This document shows positions 1-6,282 of a DNA stretch of 12,191 nt, piece by piece. Each line of letters starts with the position of its first letter. Position 1 is the first letter of the stretch. The DNA is from Oscillospiraceae bacterium. Its GTDB lineage: Bacteria > Bacillota > Clostridia > Oscillospirales > CAG-272. The position numbers and the translations under genes are program-made. The notes beneath the pieces were generated by a model, which worked only from the letters and a program-made list of their open reading frames with translations, had not been told where the DNA came from and ran no database searches. The stretch lies in the NCBI GenBank assembly GCA_015065045.1, contig SVRB01000041.1, forward strand, positions 1-12,191, written 5' to 3'.

Positions 1-382
1 CGAGCTTACCGAGCTGCTCGGACTCGAGTCTGTTATCAAGAGAAAAGCAGGTAAGCTTTCGGGTGGATGGCAACGCAGACTTAGTATTGCTATGGCGCTG
101 ATCAGTGAGCCTGAGATACTGTTTCTCGATGAGCCAACGCTTGGACTTGACGTAATTGCGCGAAGCGATCTTTGGGATTTGATTCGTTCTCTTAAGGGTA
201 AGGTTACGATTATTCTGACAACGCATTATATGGAAGAGGCCGAGGCGCTTTCCGACCGTATTGCCATTATGAAAGACGGCAAACTTCTTGTGTGCGATAC
301 TGCAGATATGATAAAAAGAATTGCAGATACAGACAATTTTGAACAGGCGTTTATCCGTATTGTTAAGGGGGTGTCAAAATGA
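1..382 (+). CDS. ABC transporter ATP-binding protein, C-terminal part (cut by window edge)
   Basis: The frame is open from the left edge (first full codon at 2) and gives 126 residues. It shows the ABC signature LSGGWQRRLSIA (visible residues about 19-30, with W in place of the usual Q), Walker B ILFLDEP (39-45), the D-loop GLD (48-50) and the switch histidine in TTH (73-75). The Walker A half lies outside the window. The short tail after the nucleotide-binding domain is usual for ATPases of ABC-2 exporters. The stop overlaps the next gene's start (ATGA, 379-382), so ATPase and permease are translationally coupled and very probably form one exporter that hydrolyses ATP on the cytoplasmic face. 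The substrate (drug, lipid, peptide or polysaccharide) cannot be told from this part. Family assignment is firm. Confidence 0.95.
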   Translation, partial: ELTELLGLESVIKRKAGKLSGGWQRRLSIAMALISEPEILFLDEPTLGLDVIARSDLWDLIRSLKGKVTIILTTHYMEEAEALSDRIAIMKDGKLLVCDTADMIKRIADTDNFEQAFIRIVKGVSK

Positions 383-1107
383 AAATGATGACGTTTGCTG
401 ACAGAAATAAAAAAGAAATACTGCGTGACCCGTTAAATCTTTGTTTTGGGCTTGGATTTCCTCTTGTTTTGATTTTGCTGCTAAGCGCTATACAGGCAAA
501 TATCCCCGTAGCTCTTTTTGAGATTGAACATTTGACTCCCGGTATTACGGTGTTCGGACTTGCATTTATGACTTTGTTTTCAGCGACGATTATTTCAAAA
601 GACAGAAGCACGTCGTTGCTTCAGCGTTTGTATACTACTCCGCTGACTCCGATGGATTTTATCCTCGGATATACCTTGCCTATTATTCCGATTTCCGTTG
701 CTCAATGTATAATTTGCTATATTGCCGCAATCTTTCTCGGACTTGATATTACGGTCAATATTTTATATGCTGTGGTGTTTATTGTTCCGGTTTCAATACT
801 CTATATTGCATTAGGTCTTCTTTGCGGAAGTGTGTTTACCGATAAGCAGGTTGGCGGTATCTGCGGAGCTTTGCTGACAAATCTTTCGGCTTGGTTGTCG
901 GGCATTTGGTTTGACCTTGAGCTTGTGGGGGGAGCTTTTAAGAAAATTGCATATTCACTTCCGTTTGTTCACGCAGTTGAGATGGAACGCGCCGTGTTAT
1001 CGGGAAACTTTGGCGGTATTTTCCCTCATATATGGTGGGTGCTCGGGTATTCTGCAGCAATACTTGCAGCGGCAGTGTTGATGTTCTTGCGCCAGATGAA
1101 AAAATAG
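379..1107 (+). CDS. ABC-2 type transporter permease
   Basis: A 242-residue hydrophobic protein with about six predicted membrane spans: near residues 20-40, 52-72, 92-120, 125-148, 155-178 and 215-237, ending in the basic tail RQMKK. The loop with DRSTSLLQRLYTTPL after the second span is typical of ABC-2 permeases, where a short cytoplasmic helix follows TM2 and contacts the ATPase. The start ATG overlaps the stop of the ATPase gene, and AAGGGGGTG sits about 7 bases upstream. It forms the membrane path of the exporter encoded with the preceding ATPase. The length is normal for a half-transporter permease that dimerises. No terminator follows. The next promoter lies 20 bases downstream, so this gene closes its unit by leaky or factor-dependent termination, or reads through. 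Substrate unknown. Confidence 0.92.
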   Translation: MKMMTFADRNKKEILRDPLNLCFGLGFPLVLILLLSAIQANIPVALFEIEHLTPGITVFGLAFMTLFSATIISKDRSTSLLQRLYTTPLTPMDFILGYTLPIIPISVAQCIICYIAAIFLGLDITVNILYAVVFIVPVSILYIALGLLCGSVFTDKQVGGICGALLTNLSAWLSGIWFDLELVGGAFKKIAYSLPFVHAVEMERAVLSGNFGGIFPHIWWVLGYSAAILAAAVLMFLRQMKK

Positions 1108-1126
1108 TAAATACGGTTATATATCA

Positions 1127-1155
1127 TTGATTTTCTGTGCCTTTTATGATAAAAT
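1127..1155 (+). promoter_or_regulatory. Sigma-A type promoter for the membrane protein/GNAT pair
   Basis: TTGATT (1127-1132), a 17-base spacer and TAAAAT (1150-1155) fit a housekeeping promoter; an overlapping alternative -10 is TATGAT (1145-1150). The predicted transcript start is near 1162. This puts the possible GTG (1137) and ATG (1146) starts of the downstream frame upstream of the RNA 5' end, which favours a start at 1194. Confidence 0.65.
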
Positions 1156-1193
1156 ATTCATCGAAAGATAGTGAGATGATTATGGAGAAAAAT

Positions 1194-1784
1194 ATGACAA
1201 AAGAAAAAATAACGCTTGAGAATATAAAAAAAGATTTAAGATTAACATTTTCAGCTCAGCATCATGTTAAAAGTGTAAGTCTTGAAGCTTTTATTATTCC
1301 GATTGTAATATTAGCTGTATGTATCGGTATTCTTACTAGAAGCTTTTGGATAGGATTATTTGTTTTTTTGCCCGGTACTGCATTTATTTATTGGCGCATT
1401 GTTGAAAGTAAAAAACATAGCGAAAAAAAGTGTGCGATTGATCAAGTTGACGGGCGTGAAGATATTTCTATCAGTATCGAAGAGTTTAGTCACTTCAGTG
1501 TTGAAACCGTATATGAACCACGTTTGTCAAGGCGCAAGAGAAATTATAAAGACGTAACGTATCTCAACTTTAAATCGGGACTCAGGTGTCGTTTGTATCC
1601 GGGAACCTATTATTCTTGGAGCAAGACTATGTATCTTAGCCCGAAGGGCATAAAAAATACGTCTGTAAAAGGCAATGAGTTTATTTGTGTTTCTTTACAG
1701 GGGAATCACGATGCTGTTTGCTTTTATCCGAGTAAGTTTTTTGAGCTTGACGATAGTTTAAAAAAGTATGTAAAAAAGGATTAA
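1194..1784 (+). CDS. Hypothetical membrane protein with two N-terminal helices and a soluble C-terminal domain
   Basis: I do not recognise this family. From ATG 1194 it is 196 residues. A charged N-terminus (about 30 residues) precedes two closely spaced hydrophobic segments: near residues 32-49 (FIIPIVILAVCIGIL) and 51-69 (FWIGLFVFLPGTAFIYW). A polar, probably beta-rich domain of about 125 residues follows, rich in Tyr, Arg and Lys, with KSGLRCRLYPGTYYSWSK near 130-147. The hairpin topology would leave both ends on the same side, most likely the cytoplasm. The start is chosen because GGAG (1184-1187) lies 6 bases before ATG 1194 and the promoter at 1127-1155 overlaps the longer starts; ATG 1182 is a second choice. 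The acetyltransferase start is 3 bases past the stop, and its Shine-Dalgarno lies inside this gene, so the two are co-translated. By eye the pair is more AT-rich than neighbouring core genes. Real gene: likely. Function: unknown. Confidence 0.75.
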   Translation: MTKEKITLENIKKDLRLTFSAQHHVKSVSLEAFIIPIVILAVCIGILTRSFWIGLFVFLPGTAFIYWRIVESKKHSEKKCAIDQVDGREDISISIEEFSHFSVETVYEPRLSRRKRNYKDVTYLNFKSGLRCRLYPGTYYSWSKTMYLSPKGIKNTSVKGNEFICVSLQGNHDAVCFYPSKFFELDDSLKKYVKKD

Positions 1785-1787
1785 AGA

Positions 1788-2225
1788 ATGATTTTCAGAG
1801 CTAAAGATTTTAACGATCTATCCGTATCGGAATTATATGAGATTTTAAAGTCAAGATGCGAGGTCTTCTTGATTGAGCAGAGAATAGTATGTCAGGATAT
1901 GGACGACGTTGATTATAAGAGCAGACACTATTTTTTAGAGGAAAATAACAGAGTTATTGCTTATTTAAGGGCTTTTTATAATGAGGATGATGATTCTGTT
2001 GTTCAGATAGGCCGAGTATTAACTCTTAAGCACGGTGAGGGACATGGCGCCGAGCTTATGAAAAAGAGTATTGCTGATATAAAAGAACATTTTGAGTGCA
2101 AAAAATTATGTCTTCATTCGCAAAAGTATGCGGCAGGATTCTATGAAAAGTTTGGATTTAAAGTTGTTTCCGACGATTTTCTGGAAGAGGGCATTGTTCA
2201 CGTTTCTATGGAACTTGAATTATAA
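1788..2225 (+). CDS. GNAT family N-acetyltransferase, ElaA-like
   Basis: 145 residues matching the ElaA subgroup of GNAT enzymes. The N-terminal segment LSVSELYEILKSRCEVFLIEQ (residues about 11-31) followed by CQDMDDVD is the hallmark of ElaA. The acetyl-CoA binding strand and loop are QIGRVLTLKHGEGHGAELM (about 66-84), and the C-terminal AGFYEKFGF (about 116-124) is the standard GNAT motif B. It should transfer an acetyl group from acetyl-CoA to a small amine or protein amine in the cytoplasm; the physiological substrate of ElaA proteins is not established to my knowledge. AAGGA (1776-1780) lies 7 bases before the ATG and within the end of the preceding gene. A strong terminator begins 2 bases after the stop, so this is the last gene of its unit. 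Family call is secure, substrate is not. Confidence 0.9.
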   Translation: MIFRAKDFNDLSVSELYEILKSRCEVFLIEQRIVCQDMDDVDYKSRHYFLEENNRVIAYLRAFYNEDDDSVVQIGRVLTLKHGEGHGAELMKKSIADIKEHFECKKLCLHSQKYAAGFYEKFGFKVVSDDFLEEGIVHVSMELEL

Positions 2226-2227
2226 TT

Positions 2228-2256
2228 AAAAGGAGCTTATTGTAAGCTCCTTTTTT
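2228..2256 (+). terminator. Rho-independent terminator after the GNAT gene
   Basis: A perfect 12-bp stem, AAAAGGAGCTTA (2228-2239) with TAAGCTCCTTTT (2243-2254), closes a TTG loop and runs into a T tract (2251-2256). Because the stem starts with As and ends with Ts it could also work on the minus strand, but no minus-strand gene is seen here. Confidence 0.92.
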
Positions 2257-2309
2257 AATATATTTTTTGTATATAAAAAGTTTTTGCGGAGTCCAGAGGA
2301 AAATTCTGT

Positions 2310-2335
2310 AGGGGCGGATTCGTTTGTCCGCCCGT
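2310..2335. repeat. Short hairpin element with GGGCGGA/TCCGCCC arms
   Basis: GGGCGGA (2312-2318) and TCCGCCC (2327-2333) form a 7-bp inverted repeat around an 8-base loop. It is GC-rich inside AT-rich flanks and begins with GTAGGGGCGGA. From memory, sequences of the form TGTAGGGGCGG...CCGCCCG recur between genes in many gut Clostridia. Only one copy is in this window, so its repeat status rests on recall and not on a comparison here. Confidence 0.5.
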
Positions 2336-2374
2336 AAAATAAAGATGTTATTTTTGTTTTATGTCTTATGCTAT

Positions 2375-2453
2375 GCGGGGCGTCGAGGTAGGGGTTCCCC
2401 GAAACGCACGAAGTAAGGTTTGGGGGTTCTCGTGGACGTCGCCCCCTACCGAC
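2375..2453. repeat. GC-rich inverted-repeat element (GGTAGGGG/CCCCTACC ends)
   Basis: GGTAGGGG (2387-2394) and its complement CCCCTACC (2443-2450) bracket about 48 bases, with an inner short pair CACGA (2407-2411) and TCGTG (2430-2434). Outside the left arm is GGGGCGTC and inside the right arm GACGTCGCC, which pair imperfectly. No open frame with a ribosome binding site was found. It resembles a small palindromic intergenic repeat (REP- or MITE-like) seen in related genomes; this is an inference from composition and memory. Confidence 0.5.
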
Positions 2454-2465
2454 AAAGTCTCTTTT

Positions 2466-2523
2466 TAAGCCTTCCCCTTGAGGAGAAGGTGGCAGCCGAA
2501 GGCTGACGGATGAGGTGTTTTTT
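2466..2523. repeat. Double-hairpin intergenic repeat (CCTTCCCC...GGAGAAGG, CAGCC...GGCTG)
   Basis: Two adjacent hairpins are visible. CCTTCCCC (2470-2477) pairs with GGAGAAGG (2482-2489) with one mismatch around TTGA, and CAGCC (2493-2497) pairs with GGCTG (2501-2505) around GAA. The element ends GACGGATGAGGTGTTTTTT. Read on the minus strand it begins CACCTCATCCGTCAGCC, which I recall as a frequent dispersed repeat in Clostridia from the gut. The T run after GGTG is not directly preceded by a stem, so I do not call it a terminator. Confidence 0.6.
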
Positions 2524-2584
2524 GAAAAGAATTGTTTAGATATATATGATTAAAGTATGTAAAAATCAAATTTATTATTGCATC

Positions 2585-2613
2585 TTGAATGTTTTTAATA
2601 GGTGTGATATAAT
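2585..2613 (+). promoter_or_regulatory. Sigma-A promoter of the rimM operon (extended -10)
   Basis: TTGAAT (2585-2590), 17 bases, and a perfect TATAAT (2608-2613). TG at 2605-2606 one base before the -10 makes an extended -10 (TGnTATAAT). The predicted start of RNA is near 2620, about 29 bases before rimM. It is the only convincing promoter before rimM, and none was seen for the next four genes. Confidence 0.85.
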
Positions 2614-2648
2614 AAAAAGACTAGATATATTTTTTTCGGAGAAGATTT

Positions 2649-3158
2649 ATGGAAAAATATTTGCAGATAGGGAAGATCGTAAATACACACGGCTTTAGAG
2701 GCGACGTAAAAATTCAGACCTGGAGCGACAGCCCCGAGGTTGTTACAAAGCTTAAGGTGTTATATCGCAAAGTGAACGGTCAGTTTGTTCCTATGAAGGT
2801 CAAAAAGGGATCTGTTCATAAGGGTATGGCTTTGATCAAGCTTGAAGAAATAAACGATTTTGACAGTGCAAATAATCTCCGCGAAGAAGTTATGTATGCC
2901 GACAGAGACGATATATCAAAGGGAAGCGATTCTTACTTTATTGCCGATTTGATAGGTCTTGACGTAATTGATATTGAAAACGGCAGAGTATACGGAAAAT
3001 TAAAAGAGGTTATGCAGTATGGCATACACGATATATATACTGTAAGCACGGAAAAGGGCGAGGTGTTGATTCCCGCCGTTGCCGAGTTTGTAAAAAAAAT
3101 ATCAGTAGAAGAGGGTATTTTTATAAAGCCCATTGAGGGAATGTTTGATGAGGTTTGA
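2649..3158 (+). CDS. rimM: 16S rRNA processing protein RimM
   Basis: 169 residues, the normal RimM length. The N-terminal barrel carries YLQIGKIVNTHGFRGDVKIQ (residues 4-23), the most conserved RimM stretch. The C-terminal PRC-barrel starts around SYFIADLIGLDVID (95-108), followed by YGKLKEVMQYGIHDIYTV (114-131), GEVLIPAV (136-143) and the terminal FIKPIEGMFD. RimM binds ribosomal protein S19 and helps mature the 3' domain of 16S rRNA during 30S assembly in the cytoplasm. GGAG (2638-2641) is 7 bases before the ATG. Its end overlaps trmD by 11 bases, so the two are coupled, as is usual in bacteria. The usual upstream partner rpsP is absent here: the gene starts a unit right after a block of repeats. 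Confidence 0.97.
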   Translation: MEKYLQIGKIVNTHGFRGDVKIQTWSDSPEVVTKLKVLYRKVNGQFVPMKVKKGSVHKGMALIKLEEINDFDSANNLREEVMYADRDDISKGSDSYFIADLIGLDVIDIENGRVYGKLKEVMQYGIHDIYTVSTEKGEVLIPAVAEFVKKISVEEGIFIKPIEGMFDEV

Positions 3159-3825
3159 TATAATGACGCTTTTTCCTGAATTAACCGATGGTGTTCTGGG
3201 TGAAAGCATAATCGGCAGAGCGCAAAACAAGGGCGCTGTTGAAATACATTCGCATAATATAAGAGATTTTTCCGAGGACAAGCACCGCCGTGTTGACGAT
3301 ACGCCGTGCGGCGGGGGGATGGGTATGCTTATGGCAGCTCCGCCTATATACCGTTGTTGGAAAAACATTGTTGACAATACGGATCATAAAAAGAGGAAAA
3401 CGGTATATATGTCCCCTCAAGGCAGAGTGTTGACTCAGAGTATTGCAAAAGAATATCTTGACTGCGAACAGATTATAATTTTGTGCGGTCATTACGAGGG
3501 TGTTGACAGACGTATAGTAGACGAGATCGTTGATGATGAAATATCGATAGGCGATTATGTATTGACGGGCGGTGAGTTACCCGCTTGCATATTCGTTGAT
3601 TGTGTTTCGAGAATGATAGACGGAGTTTTGAGCGATACGGAGTGCTTTGAGAACGAAAGTATATCAAACGGTATGCTCGAATATCCGCAGTATACAAGAC
3701 CTATCGATTTTATGGGCAGAAAAGTCCCCGAGGTTCTTCTTTCGGGTAACCATAAAAAGATAGACGAGTGGCGATATAAGGCTGCTCTTGAATTAACTAA
3801 GAAAAACAGACCTGATTTGTTGTAA
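3148..3825 (+). CDS. trmD: tRNA (guanine-37-N1)-methyltransferase TrmD
   Basis: 225 residues from ATG 3148. TrmD transfers a methyl group from S-adenosylmethionine to N1 of G37 next to the anticodon, preventing +1 frameshifting. It acts as a dimer whose SAM site is a trefoil knot. Visible signatures are MRFDIMTLFPEL (1-12), DDTPCGGGMGMLM (50-62), the knot segments LCGHYEGVDRR (112-122) and SIGDYVLTGGELPA (133-146), then YPQYTRP (179-185), where the adjacent acidic residue is Glu178. The longest open frame begins at a TTG (3133), but GAGGG (3135-3139) lies 8 bases before ATG 3148 and the family begins exactly with M-R-F-D, so 3148 is preferred. It overlaps rimM by 11 bases. The common next gene rplS is absent; a surface-polysaccharide type gene follows after 37 bases with no terminator. 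Confidence 0.97.
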   Translation: MRFDIMTLFPELTDGVLGESIIGRAQNKGAVEIHSHNIRDFSEDKHRRVDDTPCGGGMGMLMAAPPIYRCWKNIVDNTDHKKRKTVYMSPQGRVLTQSIAKEYLDCEQIIILCGHYEGVDRRIVDEIVDDEISIGDYVLTGGELPACIFVDCVSRMIDGVLSDTECFENESISNGMLEYPQYTRPIDFMGRKVPEVLLSGNHKKIDEWRYKAALELTKKNRPDLL

Positions 3826-3862
3826 ATATATTTGTATTTTTGTGAGAGCGGAGGTGAAGGAC

Positions 3863-5740
3863 GTGACTGCAGGCAGAGGAAAAAATAAAGTTAAAGAGTT
3901 TTTTGCAAAAAGTAAGCTGTTTTCGTTTTTTGCAAAGGCTGCATCGTATTTATTCAGTAAAGCCGAGAGTAGTATAACGGGAAAGATATTTTCGAGTTAT
4001 GATGAAAATTTGCTTGAAAAGGGTTTGCTTTACAAGTCGGCAAGAAAAATGCAGCTTGATAAACGCTTTTTCCGTCCGTTAAAGAGAACCACGTCAAAAC
4101 TTATATCACAGAGTGTTATATTATCTAAGTTAAACTTATACCTTTCGAGTTTTTTGAGTATAGGGCTTAACGTTTACGGTTTGTTTTTTATAACGTCGGG
4201 AATTGGATTTTTGATAGTCGGACTGCTGAAATACTATTCGTTTAACGTGCAGTCATTGTCGTATAGAGAATTTTTGTTGTCGGTTGTTTTAATATTGGCA
4301 TCAATTCCGCTTTTGTTTTCGTCATTATCGTTGGCTTCGGCTGTTTGCAGAAGCAAAAGAGCGAGTGCGATAGTTTTCGACTGGCTTGGCTGTAAGAGTG
4401 AGACGTTTGAAAGGGTAACGACAGTTACAAGCTACAGTAAGCTTGCTATTCCTATAGGTCTTCTTGTGGCTGTTTTGTCAGTTTGGATCAGTCCCATACG
4501 ATTGATTTTGGCTTTGGTGGCGCTTGTATTCTTGTTGGCAGTCTTTTACGTTCCTGAAACGGGTATAGTAGGTATTTTATTCTGTATGCCGTTTGTTAGC
4601 TCGGGCGCTCTTAATAATTTGCTTTTATATACGGCGATATGCTTTGTTTTAAAATATATTCGCGGAAAGAGAACTATCAGGTTTGATACGCTTGGAATTG
4701 TCGTTTTGTTATTCTCGGTCGTGTGTCTTTTCAATTATCCGAATCTTTATTCGGAATCCGGCGTAAGATTTGCCGCTGACAGTGTATTTTCCGGACTTGT
4801 TTTGTTCTTTTTGATAACCAATCTTATGAAGTCGAAAAAATGGATAAAGAGATGTATAAAATCGCTTTATGCTTCGTATTTCTTGGTTATGATCTGCGGT
4901 GTTGTGAGATATATAGCAGAGGCGTTAAACAGTGAGTATTTGTTGACTCTGTTTGAAATAAGCGAATATAGAGGAATGGTTTCCTGCTTCGGATCGTCTA
5001 TGGTGTTCGCGCAATATCTTGTAATACTTTTGCCTTTTATGTTTTTGGGAATACACGAAAACAAGAAGACGTATAAGTCTTTTGCTTTTGTAATGTACGT
5101 TGTCGGAATCGTATGTCTGTTTCTTGCTGATGAGCATATTGCATGGCTCGGCGTTGTGATGGGCTTGATATTCTTCTTTGTTTTGTACAGCAAGAAAACT
5201 TTGGCAGTGATGATGTTTGTTTTGTGTATATTGCCGTTTGTTTATTTTAACTTGCCAAAGGTAGTGTTCGAGAGAGTATCGTTGCTTAACAGACTTTCAA
5301 AATATATAACAACAACGATTGGAGAGATAATTGAAGGACTCGAGAGTAATACCGTTTCGTTGTTTGGCGGAACGGGAGTGGGAAGCTTTAACTATTTGTA
5401 CGGAACGACGGATGCGTCATACGGAATAGTTTATAGAATGGCTTGTGAAATAGGAGTCATCGGATTGTTGCTTTTCTTTGTATGTATGTTTTTTGGAATA
5501 CAAAAAAACACAACTCTTTATTCAAAGGGTTGCAGCAAAGACGGCAGAGTAATCACTCTTGTATCGATGGTGGCGGCGATGGCGCTTCTCGGCGTTGGAT
5601 TTGATAATAACATTTTCGGAAGCCGCATAATTGTTCTTTTGTTTTGGACGTGCATAGGCTTGTCTTCGTGCGTAAGCGGTACGGAAAGACATAATGCCGG
5701 TATGGATGAGATCTTAGTTTGCGAAGATTATATAGAATAG
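3863..5740 (+). CDS. O-antigen ligase/polymerase-like polytopic membrane protein (Wzy_C type)
   Basis: 625 residues from GTG 3863. A basic N-terminal cytoplasmic part (about 1-95, many Lys/Arg) is followed by roughly 14 hydrophobic segments from about residue 96 to 600 and a short acidic tail. The most diagnostic region is near 500-545: an extracytoplasmic loop with FGGTGVGSFNYLYG and then VYRMACEIGVIGLLLFF, matching the Wzy_C pattern of a lumenal loop followed by the conserved E-x-G-x-x-G-L-L helix. Such enzymes join or polymerise undecaprenyl-linked glycans on the outer face of the membrane. Where many members have Ser-Arg-Gly-Ala, this one has ADEHIAWLG (422-430). The start is set by GGAGGTGA (3850-3857); GTG 3842 lies upstream of that site. 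It sits downstream of trmD and upstream of two DUF4330-like genes without a terminator. Family call is good; ligase versus polymerase is undecided. Confidence 0.78.
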   Translation: MTAGRGKNKVKEFFAKSKLFSFFAKAASYLFSKAESSITGKIFSSYDENLLEKGLLYKSARKMQLDKRFFRPLKRTTSKLISQSVILSKLNLYLSSFLSIGLNVYGLFFITSGIGFLIVGLLKYYSFNVQSLSYREFLLSVVLILASIPLLFSSLSLASAVCRSKRASAIVFDWLGCKSETFERVTTVTSYSKLAIPIGLLVAVLSVWISPIRLILALVALVFLLAVFYVPETGIVGILFCMPFVSSGALNNLLLYTAICFVLKYIRGKRTIRFDTLGIVVLLFSVVCLFNYPNLYSESGVRFAADSVFSGLVLFFLITNLMKSKKWIKRCIKSLYASYFLVMICGVVRYIAEALNSEYLLTLFEISEYRGMVSCFGSSMVFAQYLVILLPFMFLGIHENKKTYKSFAFVMYVVGIVCLFLADEHIAWLGVVMGLIFFFVLYSKKTLAVMMFVLCILPFVYFNLPKVVFERVSLLNRLSKYITTTIGEIIEGLESNTVSLFGGTGVGSFNYLYGTTDASYGIVYRMACEIGVIGLLLFFVCMFFGIQKNTTLYSKGCSKDGRVITLVSMVAAMALLGVGFDNNIFGSRIIVLLFWTCIGLSSCVSGTERHNAGMDEILVCEDYIE

Positions 5741-5766
5741 TCTTAATGTAAGAGAGGAGAATTAAG

Positions 5767-6282
5767 GTGAGTTTTTCAGAAAAAAGCAAGAAGAATAAGA
5801 GATATCGTTTTAATATTATTGATGTATTGCTTTTGATAGTAATATTGTTGTCTGTGTCGGCAATGCTGTTTTTGTTTTTCTACGATGGCGGAGACGAAAG
5901 CAAGAATGTAGACAAAACACCCGTTGAACTGATCTATACGGTAGAACAGTCGGCGCTTACCGATATTTTGAGAGGAAAAATAAATATAGGTGATGCTGTT
6001 TTTGACTCGAAGACCTTGAATAATATAGGTCAGGTTATTGACGTTGAATACACCGACTCGGTATATACCGGCTTTGATCCTGAAACTAATGCTCCTTTTG
6101 AGGCTATATACCCCGGTAAGATAGATATGCGCGTAAAGATCAGCGTAAAGGCTTACGTTGACGAGCGCGGAGTGTATTATTTGGATGACATCGTATTTAG
6201 CTCGGGCAAGGATATGGATCTGAGATTTCCTTATTACACAGGAAAGTGTGTATGCGTTTCGGTTAGTGAGGTGAGTGAATGA
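5767..6282 (+). CDS. Single-pass membrane protein, DUF4330-like (first of two paralogs)
   Basis: 171 residues. A positively charged N-terminus (about 15 residues) leads into FNIIDVLLLIVILLSVSAML and one transmembrane helix (about 19-38), with the rest (about 130 residues) predicted outside the cell and rich in beta strand. Recurrent elements are a hydrophobic strand followed by L..I..GD.+, then a glycine-containing strand (IGQVIDVE), which look like a small repeated barrel. The overall pattern reminds me of the DUF4330 family, whose function is unknown; this is recall, not a search. The GTG start has AGGAG (5755-5759) 7 bases upstream. The gene is 26 bases after the ligase-like gene and overlaps the next gene by 4 bases, so the three probably act together at the membrane, for example in glycan assembly or export (inference). 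Confidence 0.72.
   Translation: MSFSEKSKKNKRYRFNIIDVLLLIVILLSVSAMLFLFFYDGGDESKNVDKTPVELIYTVEQSALTDILRGKINIGDAVFDSKTLNNIGQVIDVEYTDSVYTGFDPETNAPFEAIYPGKIDMRVKISVKAYVDERGVYYLDDIVFSSGKDMDLRFPYYTGKCVCVSVSEVSE

Noticed and set aside
2513..2524. T run after GATGAGGTG as a terminator.
   Set aside because: No stem directly abuts the T run; the nearest hairpin (2493-2505) ends about 12 bases earlier.
2341..2530. A CRISPR array or tRNA in the GC-rich stretch before rimM.
   Set aside because: The elements differ from each other, so there is no repeated unit with regular spacers. No cloverleaf, T-loop consensus or anticodon arm could be formed.
3181..3492. Minus-strand open frames opposite trmD (and similar ones opposite rimM, rsmD, coaD and rsmH).
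   Set aside because: They lie entirely against well-recognised plus-strand genes, have no convincing ribosome binding sites, and their translations show no family pattern; they are reading-frame shadows.
3842..3862. Upstream GTG start at 3842 for the ligase-like gene.
   Set aside because: The near-perfect GGAGGTGA (3850-3857) lies downstream of this codon and is correctly spaced for GTG 3863.
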